A stretch of 64,000 nucleotides of DNA from Marispirochaeta sp963667435 (GTDB lineage: Bacteria; Spirochaetota; Spirochaetia; JC444; Marispirochaetaceae), in the NCBI GenBank assembly GCA_963667435.1, contig OY763414.1, positions 2,790,001 through 2,854,000 on the forward strand. The letters run 5' to 3'. Below, in pieces: positions 16,849 to 25,385 of this stretch; the stretch's first letter is position 1, and every line of letters begins with the position of its first letter. A program made the position numbers and the translations under genes. The notes under the pieces are model-generated. The model was not told where the DNA came from. It saw only the letters and a list, made by a program, of their open reading frames with translations, and made no database searches.

Positions 16849-18237
16849 ATGGGGAAAACAATTGCGGAGCAGATAGCTTCGCTCTCCACATCACTTCGGT
16901 ATGAGGATTTGCCGAAGAAAGCTGTTGACCATGCCAGAATGCTTACCTTGGATGTCCTCGCCTCTATGGTGGGAACCCGCAATGAGACGTCCAGTAAAAT
17001 CGCCCGCGAGGTTGCTGAAGAGATGGGCGGCCCCGAAGAGGGGACAATCGTCGGCTCTTCCCAAAAGGTTGCCCTGCCCAATGCTGCTTTTGCCAATGCA
17101 ATTCAGTGTTATGGTCTGGACTTTGTGGACGATCACAATGAGTCCAACTCTCATCCTTCCCCCGCTACCTATCCCACTGCAATGGCCCTGTGCGAAAACA
17201 TGCACAAAAGCGGTAAGGAATTTATTGAAGCAGTTGCCCTGGGGAACGAGGTTGTCTGCCGCATGGGAAGTGCCTACCTGGGAGATATGTACTATCAGGG
17301 TTTTCATCCCACCAGCACCTGCGGCGCCATCGGTGCGGCGGTAACTTCTGCCAAGCTGATGGGCCTCAACGAGCTTGAGACCGCCTATGTACAGGGGCTT
17401 GCGGGAAGTATGGTTTCCGGCCTTATGTCATGGAACTCTCAAGGGTCATGGTCCAAGCGCTACCAGGCCGGTCATCCTGCTATGAATGCAATTATCGCGG
17501 CCCGGATGATTCAGAAGGGATTCAATGGTCCTACCGATATTTATGAGGGAAAAGACGGACTTCTCCACGCCTATTCCTTCAAGGATCACTACGATGCCTC
17601 AATCCTTACCAACGATCTTGGTAAAGACTGGATTTTCGCTACTTCCAGTATCAAGGTATACCCATGCTGTCGTTACTCCGCAGGTCATCTGGATGCATGT
17701 CTTGAGATTGTTGCCAAGTACGCTCCCAAGCACGAGGATATAGAGAAGATCCACATCCGCTCCTCAAAGTACACCATGAGGCTCCTGGCGGAAAAGCGGA
17801 AATGGAAGCCCGGCAATCAGGTGGACCTTCAGTTCAGTATGCCCTTCCAGGCGGCAATTGCTTTTATTAACGGAAAAATCACTGTCGATGAGTTCAACGC
17901 CAAGTATATCGGAGATCCTGAAGTAGAGAGGCTGATTGCTGCAACCACTGTTGTTGAGGACGAAGAGTTCGAGCGCCGCTACCCCGAGCACTACTCCAGT
18001 GCAGTAGAAATCACCATGAAAGACGGTACAAAGTACAGTGCAGTTATCGATGATCCCAAGGGTGACTGGCGGAATCCGGTAACCTACGAAGACGTGGTTG
18101 AAAAATTCCGTATCCTCGCTGACCGCACCTACGGCGATCCCGCACGGACACAGAAGATCATTGACTGGGTTGGAAAGCTCGATGAGCAGACTGACATGGC
18201 CGAACTGATGGCCCTTGTTAATGATGTAAAGAGTTAA
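16849..18237 (+). CDS. MmgE/PrpD family protein
   Basis: A 462-residue member of the MmgE/PrpD fold, which includes 2-methylcitrate dehydratase, cis-aconitate decarboxylase and iminodisuccinate epimerase. Recognisable landmarks are GLDFVDDHNESNSHPS (active-site Asp/His region), GYxxxHPTSTCG and KVYPCCRYSAG. No methylcitrate-cycle genes are nearby. Its place between a ring-opening amidohydrolase and a carbamoylase suggests an isomerase, epimerase or lyase step on a ring-opened or carbamoylated intermediate. The ATG at 16849 lies eight bases after AGGAGG; the ATG at 16843 is too close to it. The substrate cannot be named from sequence. Confidence 0.8.
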   Translation: MGKTIAEQIASLSTSLRYEDLPKKAVDHARMLTLDVLASMVGTRNETSSKIAREVAEEMGGPEEGTIVGSSQKVALPNAAFANAIQCYGLDFVDDHNESNSHPSPATYPTAMALCENMHKSGKEFIEAVALGNEVVCRMGSAYLGDMYYQGFHPTSTCGAIGAAVTSAKLMGLNELETAYVQGLAGSMVSGLMSWNSQGSWSKRYQAGHPAMNAIIAARMIQKGFNGPTDIYEGKDGLLHAYSFKDHYDASILTNDLGKDWIFATSSIKVYPCCRYSAGHLDACLEIVAKYAPKHEDIEKIHIRSSKYTMRLLAEKRKWKPGNQVDLQFSMPFQAAIAFINGKITVDEFNAKYIGDPEVERLIAATTVVEDEEFERRYPEHYSSAVEITMKDGTKYSAVIDDPKGDWRNPVTYEDVVEKFRILADRTYGDPARTQKIIDWVGKLDEQTDMAELMALVNDVKS

Positions 18238-18259
18238 TGACGTAAAATAAGGATTATAT

Positions 18260-19486
18260 ATGAACACAATTAAGTCCAACCCCGAGCGCATGCAGAGAAG
18301 GCTGGATGAGATTGCCGCAATTACAGAAGAGCCGGGTAGAATTACCCGGCGTACTTATTCTCAGGCCTGGGTGGAATCCACCCGTTATGTTACCGCTGAG
18401 ATGGAGTCTGTCGGCATGACTGTACGGATGGATTCCTTCGGGAATGTTATCGGTACATATAACCCCGGCAACAGCAGTGAAAAACCCATAGGAATAGGAT
18501 CTCACATAGACAGCGTAGTTGATGCCGGAGCCTATGACGGCGTTGCCGGCGTGGTAGTCGGCCTTGAGCTTATATCCATAATGCATGAGAACGGCATTGT
18601 CCCCTCTTTTCCCATAGAGATACTTGCCACTGCCGAAGAAGAAGGTGCGGTCTGCCAGCGCGGCTACTTCGGCGCCCGTTTTATGGTTGGCGACATGACC
18701 ATTGAAGAGCTTCTCTCCTATAAGGATGCCAACGGTAAGAACCTTGAGGTATTGAGAAAAGAGAGCGGCATCTTCGAGGACATTCCCTTTGGTACCGACA
18801 ACGGCTGGGGTAAAGGCTACTATCAGCGTTTTTATGAGGTACATGTTGAGCAGGGTGGAGTTCTTGAAGCAGCCAACTGTGATATCGGCATTGTGAAGGG
18901 GGTTGTGGGAATCGGCCGGCTCTTCATTGATTTTTTAGGAGAGTCCTGTCACGCCGGACCAACAATAATGAAGGACAGGAAAGACTCCATGGTGGCAGCA
19001 TCGGATTTTACCCTGAAATCCTGGGAAACCGGACAGAAGCATTCCGGACACGCTGCTGCAACGGTTGCCCGTATTCATAACTATCCCAATATCCATAATG
19101 TTATTGCTGGAAAGACCTCGGTTGTTTTTGACTACCGGGCCGATGATGACAGCCTTGGTGCAGAGATTGCGAAGCAGATGAAGGCCTATGCCCTGTCTCT
19201 GAAAGAGAAATACGACGTAGGTGTTGAGATTATCCGTGAGGTATACACCCCGGTAAAACTCTTTGCGGAAAACCTGGTAAGTGAAATCCGGGCACTGAAC
19301 ATGCCCAACTCGATGGATCTCTTCAGCTGGGCAGGACACGACGCAAAAGCCTATGCCGAGGTTACTGATACAGCCATGATCTTCATGCCTAGTATCGGCG
19401 GCAAGAGTCACAGCCCCGATGAGTTTACGAATATCAAGAGCTTCCAACTTGTGTGTGATAATTTTATTAAATTATTTCTTGCTTAA
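18260..19486 (+). CDS. M20-family N-carbamoylase (beta-ureidopropionase/allantoate amidohydrolase type)
   Basis: A 408-residue zinc amidohydrolase of the hydantoinase/carbamoylase group. It removes the carbamoyl group as CO2 and ammonia, from N-carbamoyl-beta-alanine, allantoate or N-carbamoyl-amino acids. Metal-binding motifs: GSHIDSV (His), AYDGVAG (bridging Asp), ATAEEEGA (catalytic Glu pair) and a His in YEVHVEQGG. A conserved dimerisation region GESCHAGPT follows. AAGGA precedes the ATG, which lies 22 bases after the PrpD-like gene. It is the last gene of the operon. With PreA and the cyclic amidohydrolase it completes the reductive pyrimidine route to a beta-amino acid. No T-run terminator follows; a hairpin lies 73 bases downstream. 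Confidence 0.85.
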   Translation: MNTIKSNPERMQRRLDEIAAITEEPGRITRRTYSQAWVESTRYVTAEMESVGMTVRMDSFGNVIGTYNPGNSSEKPIGIGSHIDSVVDAGAYDGVAGVVVGLELISIMHENGIVPSFPIEILATAEEEGAVCQRGYFGARFMVGDMTIEELLSYKDANGKNLEVLRKESGIFEDIPFGTDNGWGKGYYQRFYEVHVEQGGVLEAANCDIGIVKGVVGIGRLFIDFLGESCHAGPTIMKDRKDSMVAASDFTLKSWETGQKHSGHAAATVARIHNYPNIHNVIAGKTSVVFDYRADDDSLGAEIAKQMKAYALSLKEKYDVGVEIIREVYTPVKLFAENLVSEIRALNMPNSMDLFSWAGHDAKAYAEVTDTAMIFMPSIGGKSHSPDEFTNIKSFQLVCDNFIKLFLA

Positions 19487-19558
19487 GGATGATGTTTACA
19501 GGTAAAAAAGTTTGCTTATTATTCTGTTTTTCGCCGAATCCATGCTGTAATTTCGACT

Positions 19559-19583
19559 ACTATTAGTGTTAAGCACTAATAGT
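19559..19583. repeat. perfect inverted repeat (hairpin) at the left edge of the AT-rich island
   Basis: Two 10-base arms, ACTATTAGTG and CACTAATAGT, around a TTAAG loop. There is no T-run on either side, so it is not a standard terminator, though it could stabilise the 3' end of the catabolic operon mRNA. Base composition changes around here. Confidence 0.7.
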
Positions 19584-19827
19584 AAGAATGATAAAAAGTT
19601 TCAAGGATAGGCTCACAGAAAAATAGCTGCAATGGAAACGTGTCAAAGGCTTTCCCGGAGATCAATTTAAGACGGGAGATTTTGGATAATCAGCTTATTG
19701 AACTTTCATTGCCTGGTGAAGTTCTGATGGAAGAGAAGAAGGCAGAACTGAAAAAGATTAAACAGTACCATAGAGTGAAAAGTTTCTCTGTAATGGATAA
19801 AGATATTGTATCTTCTTTTCTTGAATT
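19584..19827 (+). pseudogene. possible gene remnant, unrecognised
   Basis: A frame beginning with GTG at 19640 encodes about 63 residues rich in Lys, Glu and Leu that look protein-like (for example PEINLRREILDNQLIEL). It then runs into the antisense of the P-loop kinase 3' end, where the protein-like character stops. It may be the front of a gene cut at a recombination junction. No family was recognised and chance is possible. Confidence 0.25.
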
Positions 19828-20322
19828 CTATAAAAGGGTTCGAAATTGTGAAATTATATCTATATCTCTGGAGCTCATGTTATCAATGATTAGATCGAAT
19901 TCTTTCTCGTCCAATAAGGTGATGTTGTTGATATTTTCAATCATATCATCCGAAATTGCGACATGAATACTTTGATCTCTCTCTTTAATTCTTTTCATGC
20001 AAAGATCTTCAGGCGCTTCGATTTTTATAAGAAGTACAGTGTATCTGCTTTTCAATTTACCCAGATGTCGTAAGAATTCTTTATGAGAGGCAGTAGACTC
20101 GATGATCAGGGTATCATTGGTTTTGAATTTATCATCTATTTCATTCTCAACCCGGGAAAATCCCTCTTTTATATATTCATCCGACAATTTGTCTGCTTTT
20201 ATCTTGAGCCAGACATCTTCGACTCTAAAGAAGTTAATTCCCAGGTCTTTTTCTATGAGGTTGCCGATAAAGGTTTTTCCGCTTCCTTTTTTTCCAACTA
20301 ATATAAAAACTGTTTTTCTCAT
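19828..20322 (-). CDS. P-loop kinase-like ATPase (AAA family)
   Basis: A 164-residue protein beginning MRKTVFILVGKKGSGKT; the GKKGSGKT loop is a Walker A motif typical of small nucleotide- or metabolite-kinases. DTLIIESTASHKEFL and VLLIKIEAPEDLCMKRI resemble the substrate and lid regions of AAA_33-type kinases. Phosphate transfer to a small molecule is likely; the substrate is unknown. The ATG at 20322 is used because the upstream extension lacks P-loop-family sequence and GGATG lies ahead of it. The broken frame at 20414-20676 just upstream reads in the same direction and may have been a partner gene. Confidence 0.6.
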   Translation of the reverse strand: MRKTVFILVGKKGSGKTFIGNLIEKDLGINFFRVEDVWLKIKADKLSDEYIKEGFSRVENEIDDKFKTNDTLIIESTASHKEFLRHLGKLKSRYTVLLIKIEAPEDLCMKRIKERDQSIHVAISDDMIENINNITLLDEKEFDLIIDNMSSRDIDIISQFRTLL

Positions 20323-20413
20323 GTACTTTACATCCTGATTGCCTGTCAGTTTATTACTGCTCTGAAAGTTCCAACGTATGGTCAATCAACGAGAATCCCC
20401 CAATCTCGCAATG

Positions 20414-20676
20414 TCAGGGAATAACAATTACATCATGGTTATTCCTGTAGTGTTCTATAATACGTTTTACAGAATCAGTATATTCATTATTATTCCAATC
20501 GTCGACAAGATCTTCGAAACCTTTTGCATGTACATTTCGTATGATATTACTGCCGTAAAGAATATTTTCTGAGGTGTGTCCTTCGTCGGGAAGAATAGTT
20601 CCTATCTCAGTTTGTCAATGTGCTCCCATATACCTTTGCCGCTCACAGATGTTCATTCCACTACATAATACTTCAT
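20414..20676 (-). pseudogene. degraded small gene, unrecognised
   Basis: A good AGGAGACG ribosome site precedes ATG at 20676. The frame reads MKYYVVE, then an in-frame TGA, then TSVSGKGIWEHIDKLR. After a one-base shift it continues as GTILPDEGHTSENILYGSN through NNHDVIVIP to a stop at 20414. Joined, this would be a protein of about 86 residues. Both a stop and a frameshift are needed to read it, so it is called a pseudogene. No family is recognised. It lies directly upstream of the P-loop kinase in the same orientation. Confidence 0.5.
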
Positions 20677-20726
20677 GTTCGTCTCCTTTTTCCCTATATT
20701 TTTCTACCATTACAATCAGCTGTACA

Positions 20727-21875
20727 TTAATGCTGTTGATTCTTTTCAATAGAAATCGGGATCTTTGTAAAACTTAGCATGAGTGCTATCGCTAATATCA
20801 TTGCAAGATAGAACGGCGTTCGCAGGCCTGATAAGTGAAGGAGTGCCTGAATCCCATCGATGAGAATCGGGGATGAAAACTGCCCCAAATACAACATCGC
20901 GCTCATGATTGCCATAGCGGAGGTCATTTTATCTTTATCAACACGGAAGGATATTTGGGCATTCAGTATCGGTACCATGATGCCGAGACCGACGCCTATC
21001 GCAAAGAGACCGAAGATAATTGCAATGATATGATTTGTGGAGCCCAAACTAAAAAGGCCCAGGGCCAACATTCCCGATGCGAAAAATTTCAAATACCTGC
21101 CGGCTGCTGTTACGATGTAAGAGAGTACCAATCCAATAGCAAAAGAAGTGATATTCTGGACTGACAATAGCAGCCCAATGAAGGAGCTGGGAATCAGGTT
21201 TTCTTTTGTTACAATTATCGAGAAATTCGACGGTACAGCGTAAAAAATAACCATCGTTATGAACATGGCGAAAACATACGGCGCAATCCTGCGAATACTA
21301 GTGCGATCAATGCTGCCCTTTGTCTTGCTCATCTCTGATTTCGGTAGAAACAGAATTACCAGAATAATAACAAACAGTCCTAGTAGGTAGATGGCGAAAC
21401 TGTAGCGCCAATTCAATGAAACCAGGTAGCCTGAGAGAACTGTGGCAAGGATTCCTCCAAGGTTGTTCATTGCAGAAGAATATCCCATTAGTCTTGATTG
21501 CTCTTTTTTTTCAAAGAAGTAAGCGATCAATCCTGTTGACAGGGGCATTATCAATCCTACACCAATCCCCAGGCTCCCCCTGAATACCAAGAGCAGATAG
21601 ATGCTGTTGACAAATCCCGCGCCGCATCCTCCGATAATGTATAGAGCCAGGCCTGAAACGGCGATTGTTTTCGGTGACAGCCTGCTTGATATCAAACTGA
21701 AAAACAGCGACGTGATTATAATAAACAGTGCGGGCAGGGTTATGATCAGTTTAATCAGAAAGGGTTCAGCTTCACTGAAATAGTTTGCAATTTCGCCTAA
21801 TGCAGGTGCTACCGCAGCCCCCGACATCACGGTGACCAATGATAGCGACAGGATAGTTATTTTGAGTTTACCCAT
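20727..21875 (-). CDS. MFS transporter, probable drug efflux
   Basis: A 382-residue membrane protein with 12 predicted helices and major-facilitator organisation. RGSLGIGVGLIMPLSTGLIAYFF resembles the helix-4 region of drug:H+ antiporters. It starts one base after the MarR-family gene's stop with AAGGGG as ribosome site, so the two are co-transcribed. Pairing with a MarR repressor that has two operators upstream fits inducible efflux of a toxic small molecule. The substrate is unknown. It is unrelated in context to the MFS gene at 7736. Confidence 0.82.
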   Translation of the reverse strand: MGKLKITILSLSLVTVMSGAAVAPALGEIANYFSEAEPFLIKLIITLPALFIIITSLFFSLISSRLSPKTIAVSGLALYIIGGCGAGFVNSIYLLLVFRGSLGIGVGLIMPLSTGLIAYFFEKKEQSRLMGYSSAMNNLGGILATVLSGYLVSLNWRYSFAIYLLGLFVIILVILFLPKSEMSKTKGSIDRTSIRRIAPYVFAMFITMVIFYAVPSNFSIIVTKENLIPSSFIGLLLSVQNITSFAIGLVLSYIVTAAGRYLKFFASGMLALGLFSLGSTNHIIAIIFGLFAIGVGLGIMVPILNAQISFRVDKDKMTSAMAIMSAMLYLGQFSSPILIDGIQALLHLSGLRTPFYLAMILAIALMLSFTKIPISIEKNQQH

Positions 21876-21876
21876 A

Positions 21877-22323
21877 TTATTTCCCCTTTGTTACTCTCAA
21901 TGCGTTCTGTGACATTGTTGTGAGTATTTGAATAAGAGAATCTCTTTCCTCATCTTTCATGCCTTCGGCGATAATGTCCGTCCATTTTTTCAGTGTCTTA
22001 CGAATGATCGGTTGAATTTCGATTCCCTTTCTTGTGAGCCGGATATTGTAGGATCTTCTATCAATCTGGCTTTTTTCCCGTGTAATATAACCGTTGGTTT
22101 CAAGGTTTTTCATTACTCTGGTTGTAAGTGCATCATCAATGATGATCATGTCAGACAAGCTTTTCTGATTGATTTCTTCTTCTTCGGTGTCAAGATTTAC
22201 CAGATAGATATACTCTGAAGAACTTAAGCCATATGGTTTTAATTCTCTATTTAAATAAATCTGTGCCTGCCTGTGCAGAATGGAAATCCATTTACCTATG
22301 CTTTGTGTTCTCTTGTGTCCCAA
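21877..22323 (-). CDS. MarR-family transcriptional regulator
   Basis: A 148-residue winged-helix regulator. The HTH spans about residues 55-75 (NQKSLSDMIIIDDALTTRVMKNLE) and is followed by the wing SQIDRRSYNIRLTRKG, the typical D-x-R-(S/A) MarR wing. The start is probably TTG at 22323, since no ATG precedes the conserved N-terminal helix. It is expected to repress its own two-gene operon with the downstream MFS pump and to be released by ligand. Two palindromic TTGA-N4-TCAA boxes lie just upstream. Confidence 0.85.
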   Translation of the reverse strand: MGHKRTQSIGKWISILHRQAQIYLNRELKPYGLSSSEYIYLVNLDTEEEEINQKSLSDMIIIDDALTTRVMKNLETNGYITREKSQIDRRSYNIRLTRKGIEIQPIIRKTLKKWTDIIAEGMKDEERDSLIQILTTMSQNALRVTKGK

Positions 22324-22345
22324 AATGACCCGGCCCTCTATTTAC

Positions 22346-22357
22346 TTGATGTGTCAA
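22346..22357. promoter_or_regulatory. candidate MarR operator, proximal
   Basis: TTGATGTGTCAA, a near-perfect 12-base palindrome 23 bases upstream of the MarR start. Its centre is 33 bases (about three helical turns) from the second copy, so both face the same side of DNA. Confidence 0.65.
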
Positions 22358-22378
22358 CTAAATAGTATTGATAGATAA

Positions 22379-22390
22379 TTGACATGTCAA
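22379..22390. promoter_or_regulatory. candidate MarR operator, distal
   Basis: TTGACATGTCAA, a perfect 12-base palindrome. It overlaps the stop codon of the TVP38-ATP-grasp gene. Together with the proximal copy it forms a likely autoregulatory region for the MarR-MFS operon. Confidence 0.65.
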
Positions 22391-24306
22391 GTAAAAGAAT
22401 GGCTGCTCTTTTTATCAATCTGGTTCTTCATTTTTTCAACAGTATCCGGAAGGACGCAGTACTCTTGTACCGTATTTTCTGTAATTGAAGAAACCTTGCC
22501 AGGCTTAATGAGTAATCGCAGCAGAGTAACTATTAACGGTATAATACTGGGAAAATCCTTCTTTACTGGTGTTAAAACCTCAGAGCTGCCGGCAAAATCT
22601 CCTTTACACAGCATGCTGTTCAAGAATATTTTGAGTAAACCTCTTCTGTTGGATTTTTTTTCTGCAGCCCCCAGAAGCAGGGCCATTGTACTGTGTGTTT
22701 TGACTCCCTCTTTTCCCACAATAAGTTTGTCCGGAATATCATCTCCTTTGGCCACTGCAATGAGAAGCAGAGGAAAGTTTACACCTGCACGTGCGGCATT
22801 GGCAGGTTCTATCATGCGGGGATTACATTCTATGTAATACGGTGTGCCGCCTTTATAGATAAAATCAAGAGTGAGGCATCCATGCCAGTTTAAATGGCGT
22901 CCGACCTTCTGGATATGGTTTCTTGTTTCAGGATAGTCGACGCTGATTCTTGCCGCTGCAGACCCCCCTGCTCCGTAACCGATTTGAATAGAAGTATGAA
23001 CCGCAATCATTCGACCATTATTAAAAACCGCCTGAACCTGGCCGTATGTACCGCTTATATTTTTCTGAACTATTAATCGATTGTTCTTATCTGCAAGGTG
23101 TTTCATACATTTCTGTGTTTCTGGTGGATTATGTACTTTAACAACAGATCGTCCGGCGGTGCCGTAATCTGATTTAATCCAGAAAGGAGTTTCGAAGTTG
23201 ATTTTCTCGTGTTCGTGCAGAATATGCCATTCCGGATGGGGTATTTTCAGTGTTGCCGCAAGTTCAGCAAACGCAATCTTTCCCTGAACCATTGCGAACG
23301 ATTCTGCTGATGCCACGGGTACATTTGCATTTTCGGGTAACAAACTTCTCCCTTCTGAGAGTATCCATGCTGATTCATGTGTTGGAATCAACGTCTGATA
23401 CTCATCTTTTAATAGAATGGAAGATGCTTGTTCCAGATAGGTTAAAGGGGTTTCGTTTATATTGGCAGTGGCAATTATTTTATGCCTGTGCTTGCTGAAA
23501 GAGGCTAAAGGTAATTTTGCTGAAGATAAAATATCAATGGTGTAACCGCTCTTTTCAAGCGCGGTTAGTGTTTCCCGGGAGGTGAGGCTGGAACCTTCGG
23601 ACAGCAGAATCTTTTTACAGGGCTTCTGCTTACGGAGTCCGGGCAGTCGATCCTGTATTCTGATACCGATAAATCCGATTACTACCATGGCGACTGAGAT
23701 ACTGAAGGCAATTATCCAGTCTCCCTGTTTTATCGAGTTGCCTATCATGGTGAACATCAGATTATTGGGGATCCTGGCCAGTGTAGTTATCAGAAGAAAC
23801 CGCCCCAGTTTAATTGAACTTAATCCGGATAGATAAGAAAGTATATCCTTAGGAGCCGTTGGTATGAGCATTATAACAAGTAACAGAAATTCGAGTTTTT
23901 GCGGCTGGTGCAGAAACTGAATACTGTCTACTTTTTCTTTGCCTATAATTTTGTACAAAAAAGGCTTTCCGAGTCTGCTGCCAATAATAAACACTATGGT
24001 TGAGCCGATTATTGAACCAATAACATTTAATACCAATCCTCCCGACACGCCATATAGTGTGCCGGACATGATCTGAATCGGCTCTGCGGGTATAACAGCT
24101 ATTATGATTTGCAGTATCTGCATAATAACTGTTATAAACCAGCCCAGCATTCCTATCTGTTTTAGCCATGCTTCAAGGATGTCCTGATTTGTCGGTTCGG
24201 AAATCCATAATACCATTTTTACTGAAGCAACAACCAACATCAGGATGACTGTACATATAGAGAAGATTCTTAAAATTGTGTTGAATTTTGAGCCTTTTGT
24301 GCCCAT
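22387..24306 (-). CDS. TVP38/TMEM64 (DedA-like) membrane domain fused to ATP-grasp enzyme
   Basis: A 639-residue two-part protein. Residues about 1-225 form a SNARE-associated/TVP38-type membrane domain with several helices and the typical region IPAEPIQIMSGTLYG plus LIPTAPKDILSYLSGLS. From about residue 232 a soluble ATP-grasp ligase follows: pre-ATP domain, WIKSDYGTAGRSVVKV as ATP-binding loop, and metal ligands in CLTLDFIYKGGTPYYIECNPR. ATP-grasp enzymes join a carboxylate to an amine or thiol through an acyl-phosphate. The fusion suggests a membrane-linked ligation or modification, possibly of a lipid or exported amino compound. AAGGAG precedes the ATG. A TetR-type operator lies 18 bases upstream. 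Confidence 0.8.
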   Translation of the reverse strand: MGTKGSKFNTILRIFSICTVILMLVVASVKMVLWISEPTNQDILEAWLKQIGMLGWFITVIMQILQIIIAVIPAEPIQIMSGTLYGVSGGLVLNVIGSIIGSTIVFIIGSRLGKPFLYKIIGKEKVDSIQFLHQPQKLEFLLLVIMLIPTAPKDILSYLSGLSSIKLGRFLLITTLARIPNNLMFTMIGNSIKQGDWIIAFSISVAMVVIGFIGIRIQDRLPGLRKQKPCKKILLSEGSSLTSRETLTALEKSGYTIDILSSAKLPLASFSKHRHKIIATANINETPLTYLEQASSILLKDEYQTLIPTHESAWILSEGRSLLPENANVPVASAESFAMVQGKIAFAELAATLKIPHPEWHILHEHEKINFETPFWIKSDYGTAGRSVVKVHNPPETQKCMKHLADKNNRLIVQKNISGTYGQVQAVFNNGRMIAVHTSIQIGYGAGGSAAARISVDYPETRNHIQKVGRHLNWHGCLTLDFIYKGGTPYYIECNPRMIEPANAARAGVNFPLLLIAVAKGDDIPDKLIVGKEGVKTHSTMALLLGAAEKKSNRRGLLKIFLNSMLCKGDFAGSSEVLTPVKKDFPSIIPLIVTLLRLLIKPGKVSSITENTVQEYCVLPDTVEKMKNQIDKKSSHSFT

Positions 24307-24323
24307 ATATTTCTCCTTTTATA

Positions 24324-24338
24324 AATGAACCGTTCATT
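24324..24338. promoter_or_regulatory. candidate TetR operator upstream of TVP38-ATP-grasp gene
   Basis: AATGAAC-C-GTTCATT, a perfect palindrome with one central base, between the tetR stop and the fusion gene start. The same palindrome recurs in front of tetR (25035-25051). Confidence 0.75.
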
Positions 24339-24362
24339 CATTTTGTGGTTAAAAAATTTTAC

Positions 24363-25019
24363 CTACAACAGGTACGCCGGGACCAGACTGTCCAACACAA
24401 CTTCCCTACCTGTCTCAGGTGAAATATCAAGCATGTTGTAGTTCTTATAGCGCATATCCATACCCCACAGGGTAAGTGTTTCAATAATATGCAGCACTGC
24501 GTATTCAGTGTATTTCGGGGTACGAATAATGCCCTGAGTAATATAGCTGTTGAAATATTGCGTCATTATATTGAAAAATCTTGAACGGAACTTTCTGTGT
24601 AAATCGGTCAGGTTGGCAAACTCATACTGGTTTTTCTCTATAAAGAGAATGCATACCGCATACCTGGAAATTATATCAAATGCATCGGAAATCAACTCTT
24701 CAAAGGCATAATTGCTGTCCGACAGGTGTTCTGCAAAATTATTAAGAGCGGTATCAAAGGTATTTTCAATTTCACTATCCAAATTATCAAAGAAATCTTC
24801 TGAAATTGGTCTTTCTATTTCTCTCTCTTTAAATTCAGGACTTATGGTGCACTTTATTACAAACTGCATGACAGCTTTTTTGCTGGTAAAATCATGGTAA
24901 ATTGTTCCGACGGATACGCCAATTCTTTCTGCTATATGGTTGATTCTGGTGCGGGAATACCCCTGTTGGATAAACAGGAGACTGGCAGCCTCGTATATAG
25001 CCTCTAAGCGTGTATTCAT
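24363..25019 (-). CDS. TetR-family transcriptional regulator
   Basis: A 218-residue protein with an N-terminal TetR HTH: ASLLFIQQGYSRTRINHIAERIGVSVGTIYHDF is split between helices 1-3, with recognition helix VSVGTIYHDF. The C-terminal ligand domain is diverged. The start at 25019 (MNTRLEAIYEAA) has AAGGAA just upstream; the longer frame beginning at 25049 would start inside the operator and is rejected. It should repress itself and the downstream TVP38-ATP-grasp gene through identical palindromes. Confidence 0.87.
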   Translation of the reverse strand: MNTRLEAIYEAASLLFIQQGYSRTRINHIAERIGVSVGTIYHDFTSKKAVMQFVIKCTISPEFKEREIERPISEDFFDNLDSEIENTFDTALNNFAEHLSDSNYAFEELISDAFDIISRYAVCILFIEKNQYEFANLTDLHRKFRSRFFNIMTQYFNSYITQGIIRTPKYTEYAVLHIIETLTLWGMDMRYKNYNMLDISPETGREVVLDSLVPAYLL

Positions 25020-25034
25020 AGGTTCCTTAAAAGT

Positions 25035-25051
25035 GAATGAACTGTTCATTC
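25035..25051. promoter_or_regulatory. candidate TetR operator upstream of tetR
   Basis: GAATGAAC-T-GTTCATTC, a 17-base palindrome 15 bases upstream of the tetR start. The inner 15 bases match the site at 24324-24338 except for the centre base. Confidence 0.75.
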
Positions 25052-25385
25052 AGTATAGTGGGGTTCTCAGTTTGTGTCAACTAAGGCACGATAAGTTGGT
25101 ATTGTATATTGAAACATGTGTATCGGATGCTTGGGGAAACAAGTGGCATAAGTAGATTGCATTCCAGTCTGGTTTCTTTCCTATGAACATGCAGATATAC
25201 CTGTGTGTCATTCGGCACTTTACTTGAAACTGTATTTCTCTGTGCTTCTGACTCCAGACCTGTCCCCCCGGTTCAGACTTTTTATGGTGAAGAGATTCTA
25301 AGTATTCCTGAAGGTTTTTCACATATTAAAATGTTCGAAAGATTCTGGAACTTATCTTTTGTCATGCCTAATTGCGCATATGTCT
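25052..25385. other. intergenic region with a dispersed repeat
   Basis: No gene was recognised in these 334 bases. The segment 25328-25352 (aaaatgttcgaaagattctg core) is nearly identical to one at 35184-35208 and occurs inverted near 43358-43372. It sits directly at the 3' end of the interrupted aminopeptidase gene. Confidence 0.5.
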
